A stretch of 64,000 bases of DNA from JANQJA01 sp965267485. Lineage in GTDB: Bacteria > Pseudomonadota > Gammaproteobacteria > Pseudomonadales > Azotimanducaceae. The stretch is taken from the NCBI GenBank assembly GCA_965267485.1, contig OZ254080.1:1860001-1924000 (forward strand). The letters run 5' to 3'. Positions 25,222 through 34,373 of the stretch are shown here, one piece after another (the first letter of the stretch is position 1; every line of letters begins with the position of its first letter). The position numbers were made by a program, and so were the translations under genes. A model generated the notes under the pieces. That model saw only the letters and a list, made by a program, of their open reading frames with translations, ran no database searches and was not told the DNA's origin.

Positions 25222-26063
25222 ACGTGAAGCCGCTCTCGAAGACTTTCGGCGCCGATGTTACCGACGTGGACGTCAGAAGCCTGAGTGAAGAGATGTTCGA
25301 GAACATTTATGGGGCCTGGCTCGAGTATGGCGTGCTGCGACTGCGCGACCAGCCGATTGATGAGGATGACCTGCAGGCGTTCAGTGCGCGATTCGGCCCG
25401 CTTGAGGAAGCGCCGTTCGGCCGAATGCCGGAGTCAGAGAAGGCGAAGATCAAGAACCGCTACGTCACCCAGCTCTCGAACATCATTGTCGACGGCAAGC
25501 CGATAGGCGGGCTGGGTAACCTGGAAGCCAACTGGCACTCCGACATGACGTACGTCGACAACCCGCCGCCGGCAAGTGTCTTGCTGGGGGTGGAGATTCC
25601 GGCGTCAGGCGGAGACACCTGGTTCGCCGACCAGCGTGCAGCGCTGAAGGCATTGCCGCCAGCACTGCGTGCTCGCATCGAGGACCTCACAATCAAGCAT
25701 GATGCCGCACATACCAGCGTCGGCAAGCTGCGTCCGGGATTCGAGTCGTTTGACGATCCGCGCGTCGCACCGGGCGCGATTCATCCGATCATCCAGAAAC
25801 ACCCTGAGACCGGTGACGAGGTGCTCTATCTCGGCCGGCGCGAGTGGGCCTTCGTTCCCGGGCTTTCCCTCGATGAGAGTGAGGCGCTGCTCGATGAGAT
25901 CTGGGCCTACGCGGCATTGCCGGAACACGTCTGGTGCCAGCAGTGGCAGCCGAACGATCTGATCATCTGGGACAACCGGCGCGTGCTGCATCGCCGTGAC
26001 GCGTTCGATGAGAACTCGCGCCGCCTGATGAAGCGCTGCCAGGTATTGAGCAAGGTATCGTAA
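25218..26063 (+). CDS. TauD/TfdA-family Fe(II)/2-oxoglutarate dioxygenase
   Basis: This 281-aa non-heme iron dioxygenase has the HxD motif in NWHSDMTYVDNPP, the second histidine in WDNRRVLHRRDAFDENSRR and the 2-oxoglutarate-binding Arg in that C-terminal segment. The family hydroxylates taurine, alkyl sulfates, phenoxyacetates and similar compounds, often releasing sulfite or a phenol. It overlaps the selenoprotein B-like gene by 4 bp (ATGA) and is followed 19 bp later by a haloalkane dehalogenase, so the three form one operon. The substrate cannot be read from the sequence. Confidence 0.87.
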   Translation: MNVKPLSKTFGADVTDVDVRSLSEEMFENIYGAWLEYGVLRLRDQPIDEDDLQAFSARFGPLEEAPFGRMPESEKAKIKNRYVTQLSNIIVDGKPIGGLGNLEANWHSDMTYVDNPPPASVLLGVEIPASGGDTWFADQRAALKALPPALRARIEDLTIKHDAAHTSVGKLRPGFESFDDPRVAPGAIHPIIQKHPETGDEVLYLGRREWAFVPGLSLDESEALLDEIWAYAALPEHVWCQQWQPNDLIIWDNRRVLHRRDAFDENSRRLMKRCQVLSKVS

Positions 26064-26082
26064 TCGCAAGAGGATAGAACGC

Positions 26083-27072
26083 ATGGATTTCGTACGCACA
26101 CCTGACAACAGGTTTGAGGGGCTCAAGGACTATCCGTTCCTGGCGCATTACGTCACCATCGATGCGGGAGACGGCTCCCGACTGCGAATGCACTACCTCG
26201 ACGAAGGTGAGGGCGAGCTGATCCTGTGTCTGCACGGGCAGCCCAGCTGGTCCTATCTCTATCGCAAGATGATTCCGCTCCTGGTGGATGCGGGTTTCAG
26301 GGTGATCGCTCCTGATCTCATCGGGTTTGGCAAGTCTGACAAACCGACAGACCGGGCAAGCTACACCTACGCCGCGCATGTCGACTGGATGACGCGCTTC
26401 GTCGAGGAACTCGACCTGCGGGAAATCACGCTCGTTTGCCAGGACTGGGGAAGCCTGATCGGTTTGCGTGTCGTTGCGGAGAATGAGGAGCGGTTTGCTC
26501 GCGTGGTCCTGGCCAATGGCGGGCTGCCTGACGGGGCAGGGATTCCCGAAGAGATGGCACCCAAGCTGCACGAGTTGCTCGAATCGACACCGGCGCTTTC
26601 CGTTGTGGAGATGGGAATGAAGCTCGCAGGCCCGATGGAAGATCGGCCGCCGTTCATGTACTGGATTCGGCACTGCGATGCGTGTCCGGACTTTCATCCT
26701 GCAGAGGTGATGAAGCTATCGTTGCGTCACTGCGACGAGGAGGAGGCTCGTGCGTGGGCTGCACCGTTCCCGTCGCAGGAGTTCATGGCGGGTGCGCGTC
26801 AGTTTCCGTCGCTGGTGCCCATCATTCCGGATAACCCGGCCATACCCGCGAATCGTGAGGCCTGGAAGGTTCTTGAACGTTTCGACAAGCCGTTTATCAC
26901 TGCGTTTGCCGACGGCGACCCCGTTACGCGCGGCGGTGAAAAGCGGTTCATTGACTCGGTGCCCGGAGCGAAGGGCCAGAAGCACACGATTCTCGAGAAC
27001 GCCGGCCACTTCCTGCAGGATGACGTGCCCGAGGCGCTCTCGAAAGTCATCATCGATTTCGTCAGGTCGTGA
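26083..27072 (+). CDS. Haloalkane dehalogenase-like alpha/beta hydrolase (HLD-I type)
   Basis: This 329-aa alpha/beta hydrolase has HGQPSWSYLYRKMIP (oxyanion/halide loop, residues 51-65), nucleophile motif VCQDWG with Asp121 followed by Trp122, an acid Asp in FADGDPVT (about 277-279) and His309 in ENAGHFLQDD. Asp nucleophile plus the following Trp is the signature of haloalkane dehalogenases rather than Ser esterases, and the order matches subfamily I. Epoxide hydrolases share the Asp nucleophile, but the HGxPxWSYLYRKM context favours a dehalogenase. Last gene of the selenoprotein B operon; its end overlaps the convergent GST by 11 bp. Confidence 0.8.
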   Translation: MDFVRTPDNRFEGLKDYPFLAHYVTIDAGDGSRLRMHYLDEGEGELILCLHGQPSWSYLYRKMIPLLVDAGFRVIAPDLIGFGKSDKPTDRASYTYAAHVDWMTRFVEELDLREITLVCQDWGSLIGLRVVAENEERFARVVLANGGLPDGAGIPEEMAPKLHELLESTPALSVVEMGMKLAGPMEDRPPFMYWIRHCDACPDFHPAEVMKLSLRHCDEEEARAWAAPFPSQEFMAGARQFPSLVPIIPDNPAIPANREAWKVLERFDKPFITAFADGDPVTRGGEKRFIDSVPGAKGQKHTILENAGHFLQDDVPEALSKVIIDFVRS

Positions 27073-27670
27073 TGCCTGTCTGGAAAGCGGGCCGCGCCTC
27101 GATACGTTCGATGTAAGCCTTCAGATTCTGCATGTCGTCGGTGACGCAGCCGATGCGATTGCTCATGAAGCATGCGTGACCGAGCATGATGTCGGCGCCG
27201 CTGAAGTCTCCCGCAAAGTACTCACGGTCGGACAGGGCTTCGTCGATCGGCGCCAGCGCTTTCGTCAGTAGACGTCGGGCTTGCTCCAGTGCCTCCTTGT
27301 TCTGGCGCTCCGGTGGCAGCAGCAGGGTGTTGACGACGACCGTGTTCACTGGCGGCATCACCATACCTTCGCAGTAGTGGAACCACTGCAGATACTCGGG
27401 AAACATCGGCGAGTCGACAGCCGGTTTCAGTGCGCCGTCGGTATGACGTGCGATGACGTATTCGACAATGGCGCCGGATTCGAAGATCGAGACGTCGCCG
27501 TCTTCCAGTACCGGGACGCGACCCAGCGGATGCCGGGCGCGGTGTTCGTCCGATTTAAGGTCGCTGGGGTGGAATTTCATCCGGTTGATTTCGTATGGCA
27601 ACTCCAGCTCCTCGAGCAGCCAGACAATCCGGCCGGCCCGCGAGTTCGGTGCGTGGTGAAGTCTGAGCAT
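27062..27670 (-). CDS. Glutathione S-transferase (beta-like/bacterial)
   Basis: This 202-aa GST of normal length begins LRLHHAPNSRAGRIVWLLEE and has HPLGRVPVLEDGD and ESGAIVEYVIARH, the bacterial GST-like pattern in which Ser/Asn near residue 9 binds glutathione. The start follows GGGGGAAG. It follows the long-form GST at 27685 on the same strand after a 14-bp gap, so the two GST genes probably form one transcript. Confidence 0.85.
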   Translation of the reverse strand: MLRLHHAPNSRAGRIVWLLEELELPYEINRMKFHPSDLKSDEHRARHPLGRVPVLEDGDVSIFESGAIVEYVIARHTDGALKPAVDSPMFPEYLQWFHYCEGMVMPPVNTVVVNTLLLPPERQNKEALEQARRLLTKALAPIDEALSDREYFAGDFSGADIMLGHACFMSNRIGCVTDDMQNLKAYIERIEARPAFQTGITT

Positions 27671-27684
27671 GTCTTCCCCCTTGT

Positions 27685-28764
27685 TCAGTCGTTATCGTAG
27701 TGGACTTTCTTGCCGGCGAACGGCACGCGGCCGTCCAGGTTGTACGCCGATCGCGGCTCCTCGATTTCGGTGAAGGGCGCCCACGCACCGGTTTCCTCCA
27801 TCAGTGCCTGAGCCGTGCGCTGCACGTCCGCAGGCAACTCGTGAAAGTGACGCTGCAGTTCCTCGAGGCACCAGACGCGATACTGGCTGACCGGGACGTT
27901 GCGATAGCGGATACCCTCGATGTCGAAATCGAGGACGTCGGCCCGTTGCTGCCAGGCGCGGGCGTTGGCGTTCAGATAGGGCAGGTAGGTCTTGCTGGCG
28001 TCCCTGAAGAAATCGTGCAGGTCGTCTGGAATGCCGCTCGCAAGTTCATCGGGCAACTCGCCGCCGCGAGCGTTCCATAGCCTCGCCTGCCACTCGAACA
28101 CGGCAGGCGCCCGCTCACGCATGATTTCCGAGGGCGTCGGATCCTGCGAGAAGTGCCGGAACATCGAAGCGAAGAAGCCGAAATCGGCCAGTGTCGGTCG
28201 CTGCCCCAAGAGGTACGGCCGCTTGCCGAAAATGGCTTCGAGCCGGTCCAGCGTGTTCAGGTAGATCGATTCGACGTGGTTCCAGGTTTCACTCGAGACG
28301 CCGTCCCGCCGAACGTAGTGGACGTGCTGGCGACGGCGGATCATCGCCCGCTTCAGAATCTTGGGGCCGGGCACCTCGGCCATGATCTCGTCGACGATCT
28401 TGCGGCCGAGGAGTTCACGACCGCTCCTGTAACTCCATCGGTAGTGCATAGCAGGTCGCCACAGCCACTCTTCGGCATAGTCTTCGAGGAACTTGCTGAC
28501 GAATCGCTGAAGGGGATCTTCCGGAATGACCGGGTACCGAATGAACTCGTGCTCCAGAAAGTCGATGGTCGGCGTCGTGTCGGTCAGCAGACGACCGTCG
28601 GGCAGTTCGATCGCCGGCATCTGAGAGGTTCCGGTGCGCTTCAGGAGCATTCGAAGCAGCGGCGGGTTCAGGTGAATGAATTCGAACGGAATCTCCCGGT
28701 AACGGAGGTAGCCCTCCAGCTTGCCAGTATAGTAGGAGATCTTCGAGCCATAGAGCTTGAGCAT
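27685..28764 (-). CDS. Long-form glutathione S-transferase
   Basis: This 359-aa GST begins LKLYGSKISYYTGKLEGYLR, then GTSQMPAIELPDGRLLTDTT and the shared LEDYAEEWLWRPAMHYRW motif. It has a C-terminal extension (YLPYLNANARAWQQRADVL, IEGIRYRNVPVSQYRVWCLE) comparable to those at 12496 and 58191. It may be co-transcribed with the GST at 27062. It diverges from the SDR at 28866. Confidence 0.82.
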   Translation of the reverse strand: MLKLYGSKISYYTGKLEGYLRYREIPFEFIHLNPPLLRMLLKRTGTSQMPAIELPDGRLLTDTTPTIDFLEHEFIRYPVIPEDPLQRFVSKFLEDYAEEWLWRPAMHYRWSYRSGRELLGRKIVDEIMAEVPGPKILKRAMIRRRQHVHYVRRDGVSSETWNHVESIYLNTLDRLEAIFGKRPYLLGQRPTLADFGFFASMFRHFSQDPTPSEIMRERAPAVFEWQARLWNARGGELPDELASGIPDDLHDFFRDASKTYLPYLNANARAWQQRADVLDFDIEGIRYRNVPVSQYRVWCLEELQRHFHELPADVQRTAQALMEETGAWAPFTEIEEPRSAYNLDGRVPFAGKKVHYDND

Positions 28765-28865
28765 TGCCCGAGTCTACCTTCTGCCGTGAGGGGCGTGAAT
28801 GCGCGGCAGCCGGATTTGCTATCGTTCGGGTCAATCTTTCGACAACAGTTGGCAGGAGTTTGGGT

Positions 28866-29666
28866 ATGGCAGGAAGACTGGCGGGCAAAGTGGCGGTGAT
28901 CACGGGCGGCACCAGCGGCATCGGTGAGGCGACGGCAGAGTTGTTTGTGGCCGAAGGATGCAAGGTTGTGTTGACCGGCAGGAGCGAGGAGAAGGGTGGT
29001 GCGCTGGCAGACCGCCTTGGCGAAAACGCGGTCTACTTCAAGGCAGATGTCTGCTCGGAAGCCGATATCGAAGCCTCGATCAATGAGGCGGTCAGCCGCT
29101 TTGGCGGTCTCGACATTCTCTTCAACAATGCTGGCGGGCCGACCCGGGGTACGCTGACGGACGTTGACGAGTCGATGATCCACGATGCCATGCAACTGCT
29201 GTTCAGCAGTGTGGTACTTGGCATCAAGCATGCAGTTCCACACCTGGAATCCCGCGGCGGTGGCTCGATCATCAACAACTCGAGCATCGCCGCGATTCGC
29301 GATAACCAGGGTGGACTGCTCTACTCAGCGGCGAAGGCCGCGGTCACGCATTACACGAAGCTCGCCGGGACACGGCTCGGCCCAAAGGGCATTCGCGTGA
29401 ACTGCATCTCGCCCGGCGCGATTGCGACGCCGATCTTCTGGGGCGGTTCGGCGCGGGCCAATACGCTCTCCGATGAGGAGAATGCGGCCAAGCAGGCAAA
29501 ACTTGAGGCGAACCTGGCGAGAGCGACGCCCCTGGGCGAACGCGGTGTCGCCCGCGATATCGCAACCGGTGCGCTTTATCTGGCGAGTGAGGAGGGCCGC
29601 TTCGTCAACTGTCATGATCTCGTGATCGATGGCGGCCGCACGAGCCTGTTCCGCGAAGGCGGCTAA
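28866..29666 (+). CDS. Short-chain dehydrogenase/reductase
   Basis: This 266-aa classical SDR has the NAD(P)-binding motif TGGTSGIG (about residues 14-21), NNAG, catalytic Ser in INNSSIA and the Tyr-Lys pair in YSAAK, with C-terminal VIDGGRTS. Length and motifs are normal. ATG 28866 follows GGCAGGAG. The substrate alcohol or ketone is unknown; surrounding GSTs give no direct hint. Its stop overlaps the convergent symporter by 4 bp. Confidence 0.88.
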   Translation: MAGRLAGKVAVITGGTSGIGEATAELFVAEGCKVVLTGRSEEKGGALADRLGENAVYFKADVCSEADIEASINEAVSRFGGLDILFNNAGGPTRGTLTDVDESMIHDAMQLLFSSVVLGIKHAVPHLESRGGGSIINNSSIAAIRDNQGGLLYSAAKAAVTHYTKLAGTRLGPKGIRVNCISPGAIATPIFWGGSARANTLSDEENAAKQAKLEANLARATPLGERGVARDIATGALYLASEEGRFVNCHDLVIDGGRTSLFREGG

Positions 29667-31006
29667 TCCGGCTGCGGGTCGGTCGGGCCGCTGCCGACCC
29701 ATTTTTCCATCACGCGACAGGCCACCAGATCGCCGGTCACGTTGATGGCGGTGCGGCTCATGTCGAGAATCCGGTCGACGCCCATGATGAGAGCGACGCC
29801 TGCGGGCGGTATGCCGACCGCCCCGAGCACCATCGACAGGATGACGATGCCGACGCCGGGCGTTGCCGGTGAGCCGATGGATGCACCGACTGCCATTGCG
29901 ACGATGAGTGCCATGCTCGCAATCGACAGATCGACGCCATAGACCTGCGCGATAAAGACGGTGGCAACGCTCTGGTAGAGCGCGGTGCCATTCATGTTGA
30001 TGGTCGCGCCGAGGGGGATCACGAACTGTGAGATCGACGGGCGTACACCCAGTTTGTCCTCGGCGGTCCGGATGGAGAGCGGCATGACAGCGGCCGAACT
30101 GGAGGTCGAGAATGCCAGCAGCAGCACTTCCCGCGTGTCCCGAAGAAATGCCGATGCACGGACGTCGGCGATCACCCTGAGCATGGCGAGATAGACGATC
30201 ATCATGACCGCAAGCCCCAGCAGCACCGTGATGACGTAGAAGCCCAGCCCGAGAATCGCACCGAGGCCAATCTTGCTCGTAAGCTGCGCCATCAATCCGA
30301 AGACCGCGTACGGGGCGAGGACCATCGCCCAGCGCACGACGGTCATGCAGATCTCCTGCAGGGAGCCCAGCAAATCCAGCATCGGCCGCGACTGCGCCGT
30401 CGGCATGGTCACGAGTGCAATGCCGAGTACCACCGAGAAGACCACGATCTGCAGCATCTCGCCCTCGACCATGGAGTTGAGCGGATTGCCGGGGAGCAGG
30501 TCGATCAGGACGTCCGGGATGGCACTGACACTCAGTGCGCCGGGCGCCGCAACGGGTGCCGCTTCTTCGGCGACGGGTGCGAGCCCGATCACCATCTTGC
30601 CAGGGTCCAGCAGATTGCCGACGGTGAGGCCGATGACTGCGGCGACTGCGGTGGTGACGGCAAAGAAGAGTGTCACGCGAATGCCTAGGGCCCGCAGCTG
30701 TTCGACGTTCTCGCTGGCGGCCAGTCCCCGTACGATCGAGGCGACGACCAGCGGTATGACGATCATCTGGATCGATGCCAGAAAGAGGCGGCCAGGAAAC
30801 GCCAGCCAGTTGCCGACGGAGGATCCTGTTTCCGGTGCCACGAGCCCGGTGCTCGGGCCGATGAGCACGCCGACGATGAGGCCGAGCCCCATGCCGATCA
30901 GGACTTTCAGCCAGAGCCGGTCCCGGACGAGCGCCTGCAGGTGATGGCTGAGGTGCCTGAAAGAACGGGGCCGTGAAGGCGAGTGATTGGCGGGCGTGGT
31001 TTCCAT
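29663..31006 (-). CDS. Dicarboxylate/amino acid:cation symporter (DAACS)
   Basis: This 447-aa membrane transporter has the DAACS (GltP/DctA-like) features: two re-entrant hairpins with STSSSAAVMPLSI and FVIPLGATINMNGTALYQSV, the NMNGT motif, and late ATPGVGIVILSMVL. It imports C4-dicarboxylates, glutamate or aspartate with H+ or Na+. About eight membrane helices plus two hairpins are visible. A poorly conserved insertion (PVAEEAAPVAAPGALSVSA) lies in an external loop. The substrate is not decided by the visible residues. Confidence 0.88.
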   Translation of the reverse strand: METTPANHSPSRPRSFRHLSHHLQALVRDRLWLKVLIGMGLGLIVGVLIGPSTGLVAPETGSSVGNWLAFPGRLFLASIQMIVIPLVVASIVRGLAASENVEQLRALGIRVTLFFAVTTAVAAVIGLTVGNLLDPGKMVIGLAPVAEEAAPVAAPGALSVSAIPDVLIDLLPGNPLNSMVEGEMLQIVVFSVVLGIALVTMPTAQSRPMLDLLGSLQEICMTVVRWAMVLAPYAVFGLMAQLTSKIGLGAILGLGFYVITVLLGLAVMMIVYLAMLRVIADVRASAFLRDTREVLLLAFSTSSSAAVMPLSIRTAEDKLGVRPSISQFVIPLGATINMNGTALYQSVATVFIAQVYGVDLSIASMALIVAMAVGASIGSPATPGVGIVILSMVLGAVGIPPAGVALIMGVDRILDMSRTAINVTGDLVACRVMEKWVGSGPTDPQPD

Positions 31007-31029
31007 GGTCGCGATCCTCCCCGCCGCGA

Positions 31030-32130
31030 TCAGACCATGCCGGGCTCGTCGTCGAGCGGTTCGTGATGGCCGGGTCGCGCGCGCTCAGCGAGTGTTGGAT
31101 CAATGGACCGGTATTTGAAGACGTCTCCCTCAAGCGTTCGCTCGATGCGGCCCCGCGTCATCAGGCAATGGATGTGTGCGATGCATTCACCGAGGGCCAT
31201 GAATCGCGAGTGTCCTTGGAGCTGGCGGGCGAACAGGTGGGGCAGCAGGTCGATCGCGACCTGGGGTTCGACACAGTTCTCCTCGATGATCAGCATGCGA
31301 TCTTCGTGATGGTCGATCAGTTCCTGAAGACGTTCCTGCACGCCGTAAAACGGGAGGTTGTGTGCTGGCAATACCAGGATGTCGTTCGGCAATTCACGCT
31401 TGAAACGCTCGTGGGATTCGAGCCAGCCGAGTAGCGGGTTTGCGTACGGCTCCATCGGCTGCACGCTGACGTTCGAGGTGATCACGGGCAGTACCTGATC
31501 GCCCGAGATGAGTACTCGCTGCGCTTCGCCGTACAGGCAGACGTGTTCGGGTGAGTGCCCGCTGCCGGTCATGACCCGCCACTCGTGCTCGCCGATCCTG
31601 AGCCGATCACCGTCGGTCAGGCGGATGAACGAAGGCGGAATCGGGCGGTCTTCAGGTTCGGGTGTGAAGTTGCTGCGGCTCTGCCGCATCTCCTCCATGA
31701 ATGATGCCTCGATGCCGGCGCGGATGAAGTGCTGGGTCATCTGCCAGTTGCTGTTGCCGAACATGTTGCCCATTGAGCGTGCCTGGTAATACTCGGCGTA
31801 GCTCATTTGCAGGGGCGCTTCCCAGTGTTCGCAGATGAATCCGGCCTGACCGGTGTGATCCGGATGCATGTGCGTGCAGATGACGCGAGTCACCGGTTTG
31901 CCCTTCAGCTGCGTGTCGAAAATCGTTTGCCAGAGTTCGCGTGTTTCCTCTCCGCGAATACCGGTATCGACCACCGTCCAGCCGTCGTCATCCTCGAGCA
32001 GATACAGGTTGATGTAGGCGAGGGACATCGGCAGCGGCATCTGCAGCCAGTAGATACCCGGGGCGACCTCCTGGGTGGTGCCGAAGGGGGGTGGTTCCTT
32101 GTACGGATACTCGAGGGCAGATTCGCTCAT
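31030..32130 (-). CDS. MBL-fold metallohydrolase
   Basis: This 366-aa metallo-beta-lactamase protein has CTHMHPDHTGQAGF, SGHSPEHVCLY, ISGDQVLP and AHNLPFYG, giving two metal-binding sites. The long C-terminal part (after about residue 235) resembles the glyoxalase II-like/hydrolase group with an extra helical domain. ATG 32130 is used; an upstream in-frame GTG is possible. Likely hydrolyses a thioester or lactone. It lies 23 bp from the symporter gene on the same strand. Confidence 0.8.
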   Translation of the reverse strand: MSESALEYPYKEPPPFGTTQEVAPGIYWLQMPLPMSLAYINLYLLEDDDGWTVVDTGIRGEETRELWQTIFDTQLKGKPVTRVICTHMHPDHTGQAGFICEHWEAPLQMSYAEYYQARSMGNMFGNSNWQMTQHFIRAGIEASFMEEMRQSRSNFTPEPEDRPIPPSFIRLTDGDRLRIGEHEWRVMTGSGHSPEHVCLYGEAQRVLISGDQVLPVITSNVSVQPMEPYANPLLGWLESHERFKRELPNDILVLPAHNLPFYGVQERLQELIDHHEDRMLIIEENCVEPQVAIDLLPHLFARQLQGHSRFMALGECIAHIHCLMTRGRIERTLEGDVFKYRSIDPTLAERARPGHHEPLDDEPGMV

Positions 32131-32294
32131 TCTTCTCACTGATGGTGCGGGAGAGGAATATCATCATACACGATGTGTGATTCGAACTTTTTTTGTGAAG
32201 TAGCGCACGAAATCAGACATGATCCCTCGGCAACTTGCGATTGGGGTGATTAGATTGGAATCCCCGAAATTTGCAGGAAGTTCGACTGGGCCAT

Positions 32295-32942
32295 ATGTCA
32301 AACAGGGAGAATACGGCGGAGATCATTCAGCTCCCGACGGTCGCGACCAATCAGCGCGTCGAGACAGTGAAGAAGGTTCGCGCCGCTGTTGAGAAAAAGC
32401 TGACGTATCTCATGGAAGGGTTGTCAGCCAATGCCGAGGAGGCGCTCTTCGAAGAGATGCGTGAGCTCGACGAAGAGCGCGCACTTGCCGTTCACTTCAA
32501 CGTCATGCGCGCCTTGCGTACGAATCATGCCCAGCTGAGGCGCGAGCTGTCGTCACAGCTCAACCGGTCCTGGCTCGCCCTCGTGCACCGGCGCGACAAG
32601 CAGCCTGTACCGGATGCGCCGCAGGATCTCGTGCCGACGCTCAAGGCATACAGTGACAAGAGCCTCAATCATTACAAGATTCTGCTTGAGGAACTGCGTC
32701 TGCGTTTTTCAAACCTCTCGAAACAGCAGGTGTCGTTCCACCCGCTGTTGCCGGGCAATTTCTATCTGTGCTTCTGGCATGCGACCGAATCCATGGACCT
32801 GACCTATCAGGAGCGCAAGCTCTGTGTCACGCTGTTCCATCGCTTCGTGATGGACCGATTTGGCCAGCTGGCGGCGATTGCCAATCAGCGGCTGGTCGAC
32901 CTCGATGTGCCCGCGCTTTTCGAGGAAAGCAGCAAGACCTAG
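32295..32942 (+). CDS. DUF1631-like hypothetical protein
   Basis: This 215-aa mostly helical protein ends with LCVTLFHRFVMDRFGQLAAIANQRLVDLDVP and contains FNVMRALRTNHAQLRREL, patterns like those in DUF1631 proteins of gammaproteobacteria, but it is much shorter than most of that family. No catalytic motif is visible. An upstream TTG (32271) is an alternative start; neither has a strong ribosome-binding site. Its last bases overlap the convergent MBL gene by 4 bp. The gap before it (32131-32294) has a short ACAC-GAT-GTGT palindrome at about 32172 but no clear promoter. Function unknown. Confidence 0.6.
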   Translation: MSNRENTAEIIQLPTVATNQRVETVKKVRAAVEKKLTYLMEGLSANAEEALFEEMRELDEERALAVHFNVMRALRTNHAQLRRELSSQLNRSWLALVHRRDKQPVPDAPQDLVPTLKAYSDKSLNHYKILLEELRLRFSNLSKQQVSFHPLLPGNFYLCFWHATESMDLTYQERKLCVTLFHRFVMDRFGQLAAIANQRLVDLDVPALFEESSKT

Positions 32943-33802
32943 CGCGGGTTCAGCGCGATGAACTCCCACCCCTGGCTGCCGGATTTGATGTGGCCCGCAG
33001 TCGGCGTTGCGAAGTGCGTTCCAATCACCAGCACATCACTGTCACCGTAGGCTGCCAGCATCTCTTCGCGAGTGCGTGTCGAGGCGTCCTGGTCATAGTC
33101 AGCCGTGCTGGCCCAGTCGGTGTGTGCCATCTGGCAGGGATGGTGGAAGGCGTCGCCGGTAATCAGCGCGCGCTCGCCCTTTGATTCAATTTCGATACTG
33201 ACGTGTCCGGGCGTATGGCCGTGCGTGGGAACGAGGCGGACTTCCGGGCAGACCTGGTGCGTGGTATCGACAAGATCGACGAGACCCGCCTCGAAGACCG
33301 GTTTCACGGAGTCTTCCATGACGCCGATGTTGATCCCCTCCGGCTCCTCGCCGTCCCAGTACTCGAATTCCGATCGCGCAATCAGGTAGCGCGCGTTGGG
33401 AAAGGTCGGTCGCCACTCGCCGTCCACGAGCATCGTGTTCCATCCGACATGATCCACATGCAGGTGGGTACAGAGGACAGTATCAATGTCTTCGCGGCGA
33501 TAGCCGGCTTTTCCGAGGTCTTCGAGAAACGGGAGCTGCAGGTTTGTCCAGGTGGGAATGCTCCGCTCCTTGTCGTTCCCGATGCAGGTGTCGACAATGA
33601 TCTTGCTGGACGGCGTTTCCAGCACGAGTGCATGAATCGAAAGGATGAGCTTGCCGTCTTCGGTCGCGAAATGGGGGCGCAGCCACTCGATCGGCAGTAT
33701 GGTTTCAGGCGTCGCCTGTGGTAGCAGGAACCGGGTACCCCCCGGGATTTCGAGTTCCACCACGCGAGATATCCTGACGTCTCCGACTTGCCAGCAGTTC
33801 AT
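32939..33802 (-). CDS. MBL-fold hydrolase (lactonase-like)
   Basis: This 287-aa protein has CTHLHVDHVGWN, THGHTPGHVSIEI, ITGDAFHHPCQM and a final GTHF, the layout of AHL lactonase/MlhB-like hydrolases. It is cytoplasmic. ATG 33802 is convenient and supported by family length. Likely opens a lactone or thioester; a quorum-quenching role is possible but not shown. Confidence 0.82.
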   Translation of the reverse strand: MNCWQVGDVRISRVVELEIPGGTRFLLPQATPETILPIEWLRPHFATEDGKLILSIHALVLETPSSKIIVDTCIGNDKERSIPTWTNLQLPFLEDLGKAGYRREDIDTVLCTHLHVDHVGWNTMLVDGEWRPTFPNARYLIARSEFEYWDGEEPEGINIGVMEDSVKPVFEAGLVDLVDTTHQVCPEVRLVPTHGHTPGHVSIEIESKGERALITGDAFHHPCQMAHTDWASTADYDQDASTRTREEMLAAYGDSDVLVIGTHFATPTAGHIKSGSQGWEFIALNPR

Positions 33803-33848
33803 TGGCGCTCCCCCTCAACATGAATTCGGAGACGATAGCACAGCACTC

Positions 33849-33854
33849 TATAAT
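33849..33854 (+). promoter_or_regulatory. Possible -10 box (TATAAT)
   Basis: A perfect TATAAT lies 31 bp upstream of the ATG at 33885. The matching -35 region (around 33825, TTCGGA) is weak. The next gene has a good ribosome-binding site, so transcription from here is plausible but unproven. Confidence 0.35.
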
Positions 33855-33884
33855 GGATCGCCGGAACGACAAGAGGAGAGAACG

Positions 33885-34331
33885 ATGGTCGATGTACCGA
33901 AGGGCTTGCCGCAATGGATCGCGGATCATATTCAGCAGTATCTGGACGACCCCGAATCTGCGCATCTGTGGGATGCGACGCTTGGGGGTGGCAGTGGCAA
34001 GGTGCCGACGTTGCTGCTGATCTCAAAAGGCCGGAAGACGGGCGAGGACCGTCCGCTGCCGCTGATTTACGGTCAGGTGGATGGGGGGTATGCGATTATT
34101 GCCTCCAAGGGCGGCGCACCGGATCACCCCGCGTGGTATCTGAACCTCAAGGCAGAGCCGTCTTGCCGCGTGCACGTCGCCAGTGCGCAGTTTGATGCGG
34201 TCGCTCGTGAAGCGGAAGGAGAAGAGCGGGAGCGGATCTGGCAGCAAATGGTGGGTATTTACGCCCCCTATGAGGATTATCAGCGGGCGACTGACCGGAA
34301 GATCCCGGTCATCGTACTCGAACCCCGATAG
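33885..34331 (+). CDS. Nitroreductase/deazaflavin-type (F420-like) family protein
   Basis: This 148-aa split-barrel protein matches the nitroreductase/quinone reductase family (DUF385): LLLISKGRKTGEDRPLPLIY, GGAPDHPAWYLNLKAEP and RIWQQMVGIYAPYEDYQ. Family members bind F420, FMN or heme; which cofactor is used here is unclear, and F420 is rare in gammaproteobacteria. ATG 33885 follows AAGAGGAG. It converges with the small exported protein at 34374. Confidence 0.75.
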   Translation: MVDVPKGLPQWIADHIQQYLDDPESAHLWDATLGGGSGKVPTLLLISKGRKTGEDRPLPLIYGQVDGGYAIIASKGGAPDHPAWYLNLKAEPSCRVHVASAQFDAVAREAEGEERERIWQQMVGIYAPYEDYQRATDRKIPVIVLEPR

Positions 34332-34373
34332 CCGGGAAGCCGGGAAGCCGGCTTCTCGGCGTCGGGAGAGTCG
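34332..34373. terminator. GC-rich hairpin between convergent genes
   Basis: GCCGGGAAGCCGGCTTCTCGGC forms an imperfect palindrome between the stops at 34331 and 34374. There is no T-tract on either side, so it may be a weak bidirectional terminator or just a stable mRNA end. Confidence 0.4.

Noticed and set aside
29325..31133. Large minus-strand frame over the symporter
   Set aside because: Arg/Pro-rich translation without motifs; the DAACS frame is clearly the real one.
34332..34373. Strong intrinsic terminator
   Set aside because: Hairpin present but no T-tract on either strand.
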